Assembly (NCBI RefSeq): GCF_001053095.1
Contig: NZ_CGBP01000004.1
Location: 195,659 to 259,658, forward strand
Length of the DNA stretch: 64,000 bases
Source of the DNA: Yersinia similis
GTDB taxonomy: Bacteria > Pseudomonadota > Gammaproteobacteria > Enterobacterales > Enterobacteriaceae
Direction: 5' to 3'
The notes below the pieces were generated by a model, which was given only the letters and a program-made list of their open reading frames with translations, had not been told where the DNA came from and ran no database searches. This document shows positions 21,651-30,693 of the stretch, piece by piece. Position 1 is the first letter of the stretch. Each line of letters opens with the position of its first letter. The translations under genes and the position numbers were made by a program.

Positions 21651-22580
21651 TTATCCCAGTAGTCGTGCGCCTGCGGTATCCAGACGGCAAATATGAACAA
21701 AACCTTCGTCGTTTTGCAGGTAATGATTTTGTAGCCAGCCCGCCATGCGTTGTGCGGTTGCCTGGTCGTTACAGACGGCAAACAACGTGGGGCCGGATCC
21801 GGAAATACCACAGGCCAGCGCACCGATATCTTGTGCTGCTTGTCGTGCAGCAGCAAAACCTGGCAGCAATTGAGTGCGATAAGGTTCCGCGATAACATCC
21901 TTCATCATTTTAGCGGCTAAATCTGGCTGCTGAGTGTGGCAAGCGTGAATGAACCCCGCCAAATTACGCCCATGAGTGATGCAATCCTGACGGCGGTACT
22001 GCGCCGGTAAAATCGCCCGCGCCTCTGCGGTAGACACTTTGATCCCCGGATAGGCCATCACCCATAACCAATCGCTAAAACCAGGAACATCCTGACTGAT
22101 ATAACCTTCCTGCTCAAGGATCAGCTGCATGCCCCCTAAATAACAAGGTGCGACATTATCGAAATGAATACTGCCCGAGACCCGCCCTTCCAGTTCCCCC
22201 ATCATGCCGAGTAATGTGACTTTATCCAACGGTTGACCGCAGAACTCATTCATCGCCATCAAGCCTGCGACCACTGAACAGGCGCTGGAACCTAGCCCCG
22301 ATCCGATCGGCATATTCTTTTCCAACACCATGGCGACGGGGATCTCTTTGCCCATCTCCTGGCAAAAGCGTTCCCAACACTGATAAACGATATTCTGTTT
22401 GGGATCATCAGGCAATTTGCTGACAAAACGGCCTTCATTATGCAGACTAAAACGCTCTGCGGCCGTTACGCTGACACAATCACCGAGCAATGTGCCATCT
22501 ATCGGCGAAACCGCCGCACCCAATACATCGAAGCCGACGCTGACATTGCCAATCGATGCAGGAGCATAGATTTTAACCAT
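21651..22580 (-). CDS. thrB: Homoserine kinase
   Basis: GHMP-family kinase phosphorylating homoserine. 309 residues from the ATG at 22578-22580 ([18 protein letters not shown]), against 310 in E. coli. The GHMP ATP-binding loop [18 protein letters not shown] starts near residue 86. The start lies 2 bases after the thrA stop, so translation is coupled; the longer frame to 22601 would lie inside thrA. Confidence 0.98.
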
Positions 22581-22582
22581 AT

Positions 22583-25042
22583 TTAAACTCCCAACTTCCA
22601 TGATAATGTGCGTAAAAGATCGGCAAACACCCCAGCGGCAGTCACGTCATTACCCGCGCCATAACCGCGTAGCACCAACGGAATTGGCTGATAATAGCGG
22701 GTATAGAAAGCCAACGCATTCTCGCCATTCTTAACTTTATACAACGGGTCGTTACCGTCAACTGCCTCCATCCGCACTTTACAACGCCCGTCTTCAATCA
22801 CCCCGACATAACGCAGCACTTTGCCCTGCTCCGCAGCATTCGCTACCAAGCGGGTAAATTCAGCATCCAGTGATGGCAGGCGCGCCAGGAAGGTATCAGC
22901 ATCACCTGAAGCATCAAAGCTTGTTGGCAAGACGGACTCAACCTCGATATCAGCCAACTCAAGTTTGTACCCTGCTTCACGGGCCAAAATCAACAATTTA
23001 CGGGCGACATCCATACCAGAGAGGTCATCACGTGGATCGGGTTCGGTATACCCCAGCGCCTTGGCTTGCCGTGTTGCCTCTGACAATGACATCCCTTCAT
23101 CCAATTTACCGAAGATAAAGGAAAGTGACCCGGACAGAATGCCGGTGAAGCGCATCAGCTCATCACCCGCATTGAGCAGGTTCTGTAAGTTCTCGATCAC
23201 CGGTAGCCCAGCCCCAACGTTAGTGTCATACAAGAATTTACGGCACGATTTTGTCGCGGCGGCGCGCATTTGGCGGTAATAATTCATTGATGAAGTGTTG
23301 GCTTTCTTGTTTGGCGTCACCACATGGAAGCCATCGGTCAGAAAATCAGCATATTGATCAGCAACCGCCTGGCTTGAGGTACAGTCAACAATGACTGGGT
23401 TCAGTAAGTGATACTCTTTAACCAGACGGATCAAGCGACTCAGGTTAAATGGCTCCTGGACTTCAGCCAGTTCCTGACGCCAGTTATCTAATGCAATGCC
23501 ATGCACGTTAGTCAGCATAGCTTTTGAATTCGCGATACCACAAACACGTAAATCGATATGACGCTGTTTCAACCACGGTTGCTGACGATAGATTTGTTCG
23601 ATTAATGCCCCCCCCACACCACCCACACCAATGACAAACACCTCAATGACTTGATCCGTATTAAACAGCATCTGGTGGCAAACTCGCACCCCGGTGGTGA
23701 CCGCATCATTATTAACAACCACAGAAATAGAGCGCTCAGACGAGCCTTGAGCGATAGCAATAATATTGATGTTGGCGCGCGCCAGAGCCGAGAAGAAACG
23801 GGCAGAAATACCGCGCAAGGTGCGCATACCATCACCGACTACAGAGATAATCGCCAGATGTTCCATCACATCCAGAGGATCCAAGACACCATCTTTCAAC
23901 TCCAGATAAAACTCATCTTCCAGCGCTCTGCGGGCGCGCAATAACTCACCTTGTGGCACACAAAAACTGATGCTGTATTCAGAAGAGGATTGAGTTATTA
24001 GCACCACTGAAATACCGCTGCGCGACATCACCGCAAAAACGCGGGCGGCCATACCGACCATCCCTTTCATGCCAGGCCCTGAAACGTTAATCATCGCCAT
24101 ATTATTCAGGTTGGTAATACCTTTGACTGGGGAGTCTTCATCAATACTTTCGCCACCAATCAAAGTACCGGGGGCTTGCGGGTTAGAGGTATTCTTTATC
24201 AGGCAAGGGATTTGGAAGCGGGCGATAGGAGCGATAGTGCGGGGGTGAAGAACTTTAGCACCAAAATAGGAAAGCTCCATTGCCTCTTGGTATGACATAG
24301 ATTTCAGTAATCTGGCATCTGGTACGGTACGTGGGTCACAAGTATAGACTCCGTCAACATCGGTCCAGATCTCACAACAATCTGCCCGTAAGCAGGCAGC
24401 TAGCACCGCGGCAGAATAATCAGAGCCATTACGCCCCAACACCACTAATTCACCTTTATCATTACCCGCGGTAAAGCCTGCCATTAGGATAATGTGGTCA
24501 GATGGAATACCACTGGCACCGATACGGCGGGTAGACTCCGTGATATCAACAGTGGATTCGAGATAATGGCCTTGCGCCAACAATTTCTCGACTGGATTAA
24601 TCACCGTAACATGATAGCCCTTAGCCTGAAATAACGCCTCCATAATGGCGATGGAGAGTTTTTCGCCACGGCAAATGATTGAAGCATTAATGCTGTCCGG
24701 GCACTGCCCCAACAACGAAATGCCGTGTAGTAGGTGTTTGAGTTGCGCAAACTCATGGGCGACCAAGGCTTTTAGGCGATCGTAATCAAAGCCTGGCTGA
24801 GCATCAGCTAATCCACGCAATAGCTCAGCAAAAATCCGCTCAGCATCGCTGATGTTCGGGGAGATATCTTGCCCTGCGACCATTTTATCGATCATGGCAA
24901 CGAGATGGTTCGTTATCTTCGCGGGAGCGGATAACACCGTCGCCACTTGTCCCTGACGCGCATTACTTTCGATGATATCGGCAACACGCATAAAGCGCTC
25001 TGCATTTGCCACTGATGTCCCGCCAAATTTCAGCACTCGCAT
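22583..25042 (-). CDS. thrA: Bifunctional aspartokinase I / homoserine dehydrogenase I
   Basis: First and third steps of the threonine branch on one 819-residue chain. The aspartokinase domain starts [15 protein letters not shown]; two ACT-type regulatory segments follow near residues 320-450; the homoserine dehydrogenase Rossmann loop is [14 protein letters not shown] near residue 470, with [12 protein letters not shown] further on. Threonine feedback inhibition is known for the family. First structural gene after the thrL attenuator. Confidence 0.98.
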
Positions 25043-25102
25043 TTCTGATTCTCTCCCGCTTTCGCGCTTTTTATCGCAAACTTTTTTGCAAAGATTTGAT
25101 TG

Positions 25103-25140
25103 AAAAAAAAAGCCCGCACTGTCTAGGTGCGGGCTTTTTT
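25103..25140 (-). terminator. Threonine operon attenuator
   Basis: 9-bp stem AGCCCGCAC/GTGCGGGCT (25111-25119 with 25127-25135), 7-base loop; the A tract at 25103-25110 gives a long T run on the minus strand. It lies 24 bases beyond the thrL stop and about 60 before thrA, the same layout and nearly the same bases as E. coli thr. Read-through should occur when ribosomes stall on Thr/Ile codons in thrL. Confidence 0.93.
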
Positions 25141-25158
25141 CTGTTGTTCCTATACGCG

Positions 25159-25227
25159 TCAGCCCGCCCCGTAACCTGTGGTTTCGGTGGTGGTAATAAT
25201 TGTTGTGTTCAGGCTGATGTATCGCAT
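25159..25227 (-). CDS. thrL: thr operon leader peptide
   Basis: 22-codon leader reading [22 protein letters not shown] then TGA. Seven threonine and three isoleucine codons, clustered at residues 8-17, are the sensors of charged tRNA levels. The TGA is followed by the same GCGT-A-AGGAA-ACAGAAAA spacing as in E. coli, leading into the attenuator. It differs from the E. coli peptide in several positions (N7, E15, Y19), but its control codons are kept. Confidence 0.93.
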   Translation of the reverse strand: MRYISLNTTIITTTETTGYGAG

Positions 25228-25259
25228 GCTATCTGTCTGTCTCATTATTGAAGCTGTCC

Positions 25260-25294
25260 CCCTATTGGTTAAAGCAATCGCCCCCTCAAGTCAA
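25260..25294 (-). promoter_or_regulatory. thr operon promoter
   Basis: On the minus strand TTGACTTGAG (25285-25294) is followed by TTTAACCAATAGGG (25260-25273). Both blocks match the E. coli thrLABC promoter region almost base for base, while the bases between differ. About 35 bases before the thrL start. Confidence 0.7.
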
Positions 25295-25901
25295 ATTTTT
25301 TCATCTAAACAGCCAAATAAATTAAGAGGGTATTTCTGCGTAATTCACTAACCAGCAGGAAATTATCAGGGGATTTGATGAAAAAATACCCCAAAAAAGC
25401 AGATGATAAATCCATTCTAAGTCGATTATTCCCTATAATATTTTTTTAACTTTTTTTACTGCTATTTACTGAAAATATATTACTCACACTCAGAACCATT
25501 GACGTGCCAAGAAGGCTTATTGGCGTTAGTGATTTTAAAAATAGTAAAATAAGATACCCTGCTATTACCTTTACATTCCTCTAACATTAGCAATAATTTC
25601 TCTTACACTTTCGTGCTAAATAAGGTACTGAAGAGATAAAACTACTTATAGCCATAATGCCAAGAGAATATTGATTTTTACCAATAAAAATCAATATATT
25701 AGAAATCACTCTTTCTGAATATGAGTGAACTTCTGATTTTAATGTTAATAGTAGTGAAAATCAGTCACATAATTTAGTCTACTATCCCTTAAGCTAGTAT
25801 TCTTGTAAGTCTTTTTCACAAAAGTGTTAACGTGCTACAATTGAATTTGATATATGTCAACAAAGCGTAATTTTGTTGGGTGGTAAATTCGGTTCGCACT
25901 G
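25295..25901. other. AT-rich intergenic region between thrL and yjjY
   Basis: About 600 very AT-rich bases without a recognisable gene; E. coli has yjtD (trmJ-like methyltransferase) here. The notable item is a perfect 13-bp hairpin at 25668-25697, listed separately. Runs of short A/T tracts could bind H-NS, but nothing specific can be assigned. Confidence 0.5.
25668..25697. repeat. Perfect 13-bp inverted repeat
   Basis: ATATTGATTTTTA at 25668-25680 pairs with TAAAAATCAATAT at 25685-25697 across a CCAA loop. No T run follows on either strand, so it is not a standard terminator. Role unknown. Confidence 0.7.
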
Positions 25902-26042
25902 TTATATTGCTGTTAATAAGGTTAGGATATGCGCCGCTTTTGTCACCTTTGGGGCTGTAGGGAGTAACACCCTGACCAAGCTAGCGATGTTGTTGACGTT
26001 GATGGAAAGTGCATCAAGAACGCGTTTACGTACTTTAGTCAT
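25902..26042 (-). CDS. yjjY: Small protein YjjY
   Basis: 46 codons from ATG at 26040-26042 to TAA at 25902-25904, too short for ordinary gene finding. The peptide starts MTKVRKRVLDALSINVNNIA and ends HILTLLTAI, which aligns along its whole length with E. coli YjjY (MTKVRNCVLDALSINVNNII...). It occupies the same place, divergent from arcA, with its start about 100 bases before the arcA start. Function unknown. Conservation of frame, both ends and position supports a real gene. Confidence 0.8.
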   Translation of the reverse strand: MTKVRKRVLDALSINVNNIASLVRVLLPTAPKVTKAAHILTLLTAI

Positions 26043-26144
26043 GTGATGAATGGGATGACGAGTAATCAGTCAATAAAAATCCTGATATAACAAAGACTTC
26101 TGTACTTCCTATTTCTATTTTGTTGGCAATTTTAGGTAGCAAAC

Positions 26145-26861
26145 ATGCAGACCCCCCACATTCTGATCGTAGAAGACGAGATAGTCACTCGCAACACACT
26201 GAAGAGCATTTTCGAGGCGGAAGGCTACGTTGTTCATGAAGCCAATGATGGGGCAGAAATGCACCATATCCTGTCCGGAAATGACATCAACTTAGTGATC
26301 ATGGACATTAATCTACCAGGCAAAAATGGCCTGTTGCTGGCACGGGAGCTCCGTGAGCAAGCCAGTGTCGCTCTGATGTTCCTCACTGGTCGTGATAACG
26401 AAGTTGATAAGATCCTTGGTTTAGAAATTGGTGCTGATGATTACATCACGAAACCTTTCAACCCACGTGAATTAACCATCCGTGCCCGTAACCTGCTATC
26501 ACGCACCATGAATCTGAGCAGTGTAGGTGAAGAACGCCGTTTGGTTGAAAGCTACAAATTTAATGGTTGGGAGCTGGATATCAACAGCCGCTCACTGGTC
26601 AGCCCTACGGGTGAGCATTACAAACTGCCACGTAGTGAATTCCGTGCCATGCTGCATTTCTGCGAAAACCCAGGGAAAATTCAATCCCGCGGTGAATTGT
26701 TGAAAAAAATGACCGGTCGCGAGTTGAAACCTCATGACCGTACTGTCGATGTCACTATCCGCCGTATTCGTAAACACTTCGAATCTACACCGGATACACC
26801 AGAAATTATCGCCACCATCCACGGTGAAGGCTATCGTTTCTGTGGCGATCTAGAAGAGTAA
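26145..26861 (+). CDS. arcA: Aerobic respiration control response regulator ArcA
   Basis: OmpR-family response regulator phosphorylated by ArcB under low oxygen; represses respiratory genes. 238 residues. Receiver domain with acidic pair ED (residues 10-12), phosphoacceptor D54 in VIMDINLPG and K103 in [10 protein letters not shown]; winged helix DNA-binding domain from about 135 to the end ([12 protein letters not shown]). Monocistronic with a terminator whose tail was altered by a repeat insertion. Divergent small gene yjjY upstream. Confidence 0.98.
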   Translation: MQTPHILIVEDEIVTRNTLKSIFEAEGYVVHEANDGAEMHHILSGNDINLVIMDINLPGKNGLLLARELREQASVALMFLTGRDNEVDKILGLEIGADDYITKPFNPRELTIRARNLLSRTMNLSSVGEERRLVESYKFNGWELDINSRSLVSPTGEHYKLPRSEFRAMLHFCENPGKIQSRGELLKKMTGRELKPHDRTVDVTIRRIRKHFESTPDTPEIIATIHGEGYRFCGDLEE

Positions 26862-26880
26862 TCTTTCGCAAATATAGACT

Positions 26881-26909
26881 AAAAAAGCCAGCACACAGAT
26901 GCTGGCTTT
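26881..26909 (+). terminator. arcA terminator hairpin, interrupted by a repeat
   Basis: 9-bp stem AAAGCCAGC/GCTGGCTTT (26884-26892 with 26901-26909) with an 8-base loop, 22 bases after the arcA stop. The expected T run does not follow: a palindromic repeat begins at 26910, and the T run (CTTTTTTG) resumes at 27077 beyond it. Confidence 0.75.
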
Positions 26910-27074
26910 GAGGTTATTGACAAAGTGCCCGCGACGGAGAGAACAGGCAGATCGTAAAGACGCCGTAAATACATCCATGTAGGCTCGAGCCGCGCCATCC
27001 TTGGCGCGGACTCTTTACTCCTCTGCCTATCCTCACCGTTCAAGATCGCGTCATCGGGGTTTGTCAGCAGTCTG
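26910..27074. mobile_element. Yersinia palindromic miniature element, copy 1
   Basis: About 165 bases, near-identical to 61272-61436. Long imperfect palindrome: GAACAGGCAG on the left mirrors CTGCCTAT..GTTC on the right, and the centre is the hairpin CCGCGCCA/TGGCGCGG (26990-26997 with 27002-27009). It is flanked by GGCTTT on both sides (26904-26909 and 27075-27080), consistent with a 6-base target duplication. No transposase inside. Probably the family called YPAL in yersiniae; the name is from memory. Confidence 0.8.
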
Positions 27075-27206
27075 GGCTTTTTTGTCTTTATATCAAGGCG
27101 GCAGAGCCAATCCCCAGAAGCCCACATCGATGATATCACTGGGGTGAATCAAAACCTCTAACGAAGGTAACTTAAAATATGGCAGGTATCGCCCTGGCTA
27201 ATTTTA

Positions 27207-27674
27207 TTACCAAGGCATGATCGGCACGGCACTAATAGCATTTTTCGGTGAACCATCAACAATTCGATCCGAATATGTCAGATAGACCAATGAATTACGT
27301 TTGGGATCGTAAAAACGGACAACCTGTAGCTTTTTAAATACCAGAGACGTGCGTTTTTGGAACACCACGGCACCTTCTGATTTTTTGTTCTTAATTTTAT
27401 CACTTAGCTCAATCGGCCCAACTTGCTGGCAGGAAATTGCCGCATCAGCCGTATCTTCTGCCAGCCCCAATCCGCCTTTAATACCGCCGGTTTTTGCCCG
27501 GCTGATATAACAAGTTACATTTTTAACATCTGGGTCATCAAAGGCTTCAATTACGATTTTATGATCGGGTCCCAGCAATTTAAATACCGTATCAACTGAA
27601 CCAATTTCCTCCGCATGAGCAGTTATCGCCACCAAAGAAAGTAAACCGCCAAGGAATATCCAACTTTTTTTCAT
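27207..27674 (-). CDS. creA: Conserved periplasmic protein CreA
   Basis: 155 residues from the ATG at 27672-27674 ([21 protein letters not shown]), with a clear signal peptide cut after AHA. The mature part keeps the CreA blocks [41 protein letters not shown] and [17 protein letters not shown]. Molecular function is unknown. In E. coli creA heads creABCD next to rob; here creB, creC and creD do not follow, so creA stands alone. Confidence 0.93.
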   Translation of the reverse strand: MKKSWIFLGGLLSLVAITAHAEEIGSVDTVFKLLGPDHKIVIEAFDDPDVKNVTCYISRAKTGGIKGGLGLAEDTADAAISCQQVGPIELSDKIKNKKSEGAVVFQKRTSLVFKKLQVVRFYDPKRNSLVYLTYSDRIVDGSPKNAISAVPIMPW

Positions 27675-27899
27675 ACACTTACTCCATTCCATTGAACAAC
27701 GTTATTCAACGTTAATTTTTTTGTACTCGTAATTAAGGACTTGTTAAAAGCCTTTCTATTAAAATCTAGACGCTTTTTAACACACTGTACCAGTAAATTC
27801 TTAAGCAGTCGGGAACATAAAAAGTTGCTACTATGCGCCAGAGCTATTCTGTTCATATTACTAATACCCTAAATTTAAGCTGTTTTACGAGGAAGTTTT

Positions 27900-28766
27900 A
27901 TGGATCAAGCCAGTATCATTCGTGACTTGCTTAGCTGGCTAGAAAGTCATTTAGACCAGCCTTTAGCTCTGGACAATGTTGCTGCCAAAGCGGGTTATTC
28001 GAAATGGCATTTGCAGCGAATGTTCAAGGATGTCACCGGAAATGCTATCGGTGCTTATATCCGTGCAAGAAGGCTATCAAAAGCCGCTGTCGCGTTACGT
28101 TTAACCAGTCGCCCTATTTTGGATATCGCTCTGCAATATCGTTTTGATTCGCAGCAAACGTTTACCCGTGCGTTTAAAAAACAATTTGCACAGACTCCCG
28201 CATTATACCGACGGGCTGAAGACTGGCACTCATCTGGAATATGCCCACCTATCCGCTTGGGAACATATACCCTACCTCAACCTGAATTTATTACCTTACC
28301 CGAGCAACATTTGGTAGGGATAACCCAAAGTTATTCTTGTACGCTTGAACAAATTTCAACACACCGTGCTGAATTACGCTTATGTTTTTGGCAAGAATAC
28401 CTCGGCGAAGCCGATCAATTACCCCCAGTTCTCTATGGATTACATCACTCCCGGCCAAGTCCGGAGAAAGATGACGAGCAAGAAATTTTCTACACGACGG
28501 CAATTGAGCCACAGCATGTTCCGTGTAACGTACCCGAGGGTCAGCCGGTTATCTTGCAGGGAGGTGAGTATGTACAGTTCAGCTATGATGGGCCGCTCGA
28601 TGGGTTACAAAATTTCATACTGACACTGTATGGCACTATTCTGCCTCAGTTGGCTCTGATCCGCAGACATGGCTATGATATTGAACGTTTCTTCCCGCAG
28701 GGGAGGCCGAAAGACGGGCCTCCTACTACGCTGAAATGTGACTATCTCATTCCTATTCGCCGTTAA
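27900..28766 (+). CDS. rob: Right origin-binding protein, AraC-family activator
   Basis: 288 residues. N-terminal AraC/XylS DNA-binding domain (about 1-110; NVAAKAGYSKWHLQRMFKDVTG and the second helix-turn-helix with RFDSQQTFTRAFKKQF), then a GyrI-like ligand-binding domain (about 120-288). In E. coli Rob overlaps the MarA/SoxS regulon (efflux, superoxide, organic solvent tolerance) and binds oriC. Divergent from creA; tail-to-tail with gpmB, sharing 4 bases at the stop codons. Confidence 0.95.
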   Translation: MDQASIIRDLLSWLESHLDQPLALDNVAAKAGYSKWHLQRMFKDVTGNAIGAYIRARRLSKAAVALRLTSRPILDIALQYRFDSQQTFTRAFKKQFAQTPALYRRAEDWHSSGICPPIRLGTYTLPQPEFITLPEQHLVGITQSYSCTLEQISTHRAELRLCFWQEYLGEADQLPPVLYGLHHSRPSPEKDDEQEIFYTTAIEPQHVPCNVPEGQPVILQGGEYVQFSYDGPLDGLQNFILTLYGTILPQLALIRRHGYDIERFFPQGRPKDGPPTTLKCDYLIPIRR

Positions 28767-29410
28767 CGCTGTAACTCATCAAGTGCTGGCATATCTAAAT
28801 GAGCGGTATCGCCAGCACTTTCAATCACCCAACCTGACGCCAGCCACGGGCTTTCCTGATAATCAACGCAGGATAACGAGCAGTTGCGTAAACGTAAACG
28901 CCGCTCAGCATGAGCAGGCAACCCCAGCAACGTGCTCAACAAACACCCCAGCGCCATACCATGGCTAACTAACAGCGGTTTACTGCCAGCAGGTAACTCT
29001 AGGCAGCTATCCAACGCGGCATGCATCCTCCGCCCCAGTTCCGTCATTGATTCGCCTTCGGGGATGCGAGCCCCCTCGGTGCCGTTGATCATTTGCTTAC
29101 GCCATTGCTCTTCTTCGGGTGTTAGGCTGTCAATAGGACGGTTTTCCAACACCCCCATGTTCAACTCACGTAGTCGAGGGTCTGTCACCATTGTTAGCCC
29201 GCAAGCATCGGCGATAATTTTTGCCGTCTGCTGAGTACGCCCAAGATCACTGCTGATAATATGCGTGATACCTTGGTTACGAACCCGCTGCGCCACTAAG
29301 TGAGCCTGACGAATACCAATCTCGGTCAGTGGACTGTCTGATTGGCCCTGAATACGGCGTGCCGCGTTCCATAAGGTTTCGCCGTGACGCACGAGGTATA
29401 CCTGTAACAT
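28763..29410 (-). CDS. gpmB: Histidine phosphatase, GpmB/YtjC type
   Basis: 215 residues of the phosphoglycerate mutase-like superfamily. Catalytic histidine in LVRHGETLWN (H9), second basic cluster SHGMALG near residue 150. Annotated as phosphoglycerate mutase 2 in E. coli, although mutase activity is doubtful and a phosphatase role is likely. Divergent from yjjX with a 93-base spacer. Confidence 0.93.
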   Translation of the reverse strand: MLQVYLVRHGETLWNAARRIQGQSDSPLTEIGIRQAHLVAQRVRNQGITHIISSDLGRTQQTAKIIADACGLTMVTDPRLRELNMGVLENRPIDSLTPEEEQWRKQMINGTEGARIPEGESMTELGRRMHAALDSCLELPAGSKPLLVSHGMALGCLLSTLLGLPAHAERRLRLRNCSLSCVDYQESPWLASGWVIESAGDTAHLDMPALDELQR

Positions 29411-29503
29411 GTCATTTTTCCGTTATACTGCGTAAAATAAGCACAAAACTTATCTTAGATAAAATTTATCTTAAATAGGCTTTTAAGGATACTCACACTC
29501 ATT

Positions 29504-30046
29504 ATGTACCATGTTGTCGCTGCAACTACCAATCCTGCAAAAATTAAAGCTATTACCCTCGCCTTTGATGATGTTTACGGCCCAGGCCAATATCGCATTG
29601 AAGGTGTCAATGTCGACAGCGGTGTTCCCCTGCAACCCATAGGCAGCACTGAGACACGTATTGGTGCCCGTCAACGGGTTAAGAACGCGCGCCAGGCTCG
29701 CCCGGAGGCTGATTTTTGGGTTGGGATTGAAGCGGGCATTGAAGATAATATGACCTTTGCGTGGATGGTAATTGAACACTTGCAGGCACGGGGAGAATCC
29801 CGTTCTGCCAGCTTAATGCTGCCTGGCATTATATTACAAGGGATCCGCCAAGGACGTGAGCTGGGCGACGAAATGGCGGCTTTAAGCGGTATTTCAAATG
29901 TAAAACAGCAAGGCGGCGCGATCGGGATTTTTACCCAAGGTAAATTAACCCGAACCAGTGTCTATCACCAGGCCCTATTGTTGGCACTGGTGCCGTTCCA
30001 CAATGAGATTTACCAACACCTATCGCCCTCTAAACCGGCCATTTAG
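29504..30046 (+). CDS. yjjX: Inosine/xanthosine triphosphatase (house-cleaning NTPase)
   Basis: 180 residues, Maf/Ham1-like fold that hydrolyses non-canonical purine NTPs (ITP, XTP). Start [21 protein letters not shown] with the TNPAKI substrate loop, then the [16 protein letters not shown] block and WVGIEAGIE with acidic metal ligands. Convergent with trpR, sharing 4 bases at the stop codons. Confidence 0.95.
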   Translation: MYHVVAATTNPAKIKAITLAFDDVYGPGQYRIEGVNVDSGVPLQPIGSTETRIGARQRVKNARQARPEADFWVGIEAGIEDNMTFAWMVIEHLQARGESRSASLMLPGIILQGIRQGRELGDEMAALSGISNVKQQGGAIGIFTQGKLTRTSVYHQALLLALVPFHNEIYQHLSPSKPAI

Positions 30047-30435
30047 CGTTTGTTGGCTAGCAACTGGGCTTCGAGCCAGCTTTTCAACTGTGGTGGAGCC
30101 GTTTTCAGGCTATTAGAACCACGGGTGATCGTCGCAATACCTGCACCCAACTGACTTTTCAGCTCACGCTGGCTTAGCTTACCGCGCATTAACTCTTCAA
30201 TAATGCGCACACGCGTCCCCAAGGCGGTTCGCTCATCAGGTGTTAGCATCAATTGCAGTAAAGGCAGATGAAGATCTTGTGTAATCGCGTTTTGCAGCAG
30301 CGCCACAAAGCTCAACCACTGCTGATTATCTTCAGCAGACAATGCCGGATCAGCGACGGAGTAATGGTTCCCAGCCGTCTGCACATTAAGTAAATTCGAC
30401 ACTTGCTTTTCGTCAGTCAAAGATTGTTTTGTCAT
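30043..30435 (-). CDS. trpR: Trp operon repressor
   Basis: Tryptophan-binding repressor of trp, aroH, mtr and itself. The core from residue about 38 ([12 protein letters not shown].. [22 protein letters not shown]) matches E. coli TrpR, including the helix-turn-helix [20 protein letters not shown]. 130 residues against 108 in E. coli; the surplus is about 21 residues at the N-terminus ([20 protein letters not shown]). No in-frame start near the E. coli position exists, and the trp operator sits 15 bases before this ATG, so the long form looks real. Confidence 0.95.
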   Translation of the reverse strand: MTKQSLTDEKQVSNLLNVQTAGNHYSVADPALSAEDNQQWLSFVALLQNAITQDLHLPLLQLMLTPDERTALGTRVRIIEELMRGKLSQRELKSQLGAGIATITRGSNSLKTAPPQLKSWLEAQLLANKR

Positions 30436-30450
30436 GATAGGCCCCCAAAA

Positions 30451-30478
30451 GTACTATTTAACTAGTACAGCAAGCATA
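30451..30478 (-). promoter_or_regulatory. trpR promoter -10 and Trp operator
   Basis: GTACTATTTAACTAGTAC at 30451-30468 is a near-perfect TrpR operator (dyad GTACTA/TAGTAC). On the minus strand it follows a -10-like TATGCT (30473-30478), the same arrangement as the autoregulated E. coli trpR promoter. Confidence 0.85.
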
Positions 30479-30491
30479 CCATAGAGTTATC

Positions 30492-30650
30492 TATACCCAA
30501 TAGATTTCAAGATGTAAGAAGGTGCAATTTTAGTTAACTACGACAAACAGATTGGACGCTGCTTGCAACGGCCTCGTAACGACGAGGCCCGTGGATAGGC
30601 AAGTAACTAACACCCGCCAACACACCTGCAACTTAAAAGACAATAGGTAT
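30492..30650. repeat. ERIC-like element with internal insertion
   Basis: Begins TATACCCAATAGATTTCAAG and ends CCTGCAACTT..ATAGGTAT, the ERIC termini, but spans about 159 rather than 127 bases. The extra material includes an 8-bp hairpin GGCCTCGT/ACGAGGCC (30570-30577 with 30582-30589). Lies between trpR and slt. Confidence 0.6.
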
Positions 30651-30693
30651 CGATAAAGACAATAGGTATCAATAAAGACAATGGGTATCGATC
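30639..30693. repeat. Three tandem 19-bp repeats next to slt
   Basis: GACAATAGGTATCGATAAA at 30639-30657, a one-base variant at 30658-30676, and a partial third copy at 30677-30693. They overlap the right end of the ERIC-like element and run into the slt stop codon (30692-30694). Probably amplified from the ERIC terminus. Confidence 0.85.

Noticed and set aside
22821-23279. 152-codon plus-strand frame inside thrA
   Set aside because: Antisense shadow of the homoserine dehydrogenase domain.
26879-27139. 86-codon minus-strand frame with a near-twin at 61253-61441
   Set aside because: The similarity comes only from the shared palindromic repeat; both frames end in unrelated flanking sequence and have no ribosome binding site.
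30639-30693. Short regular repeats considered as a CRISPR
   Set aside because: Units are contiguous 19-mers without spacers and derive from an ERIC end.
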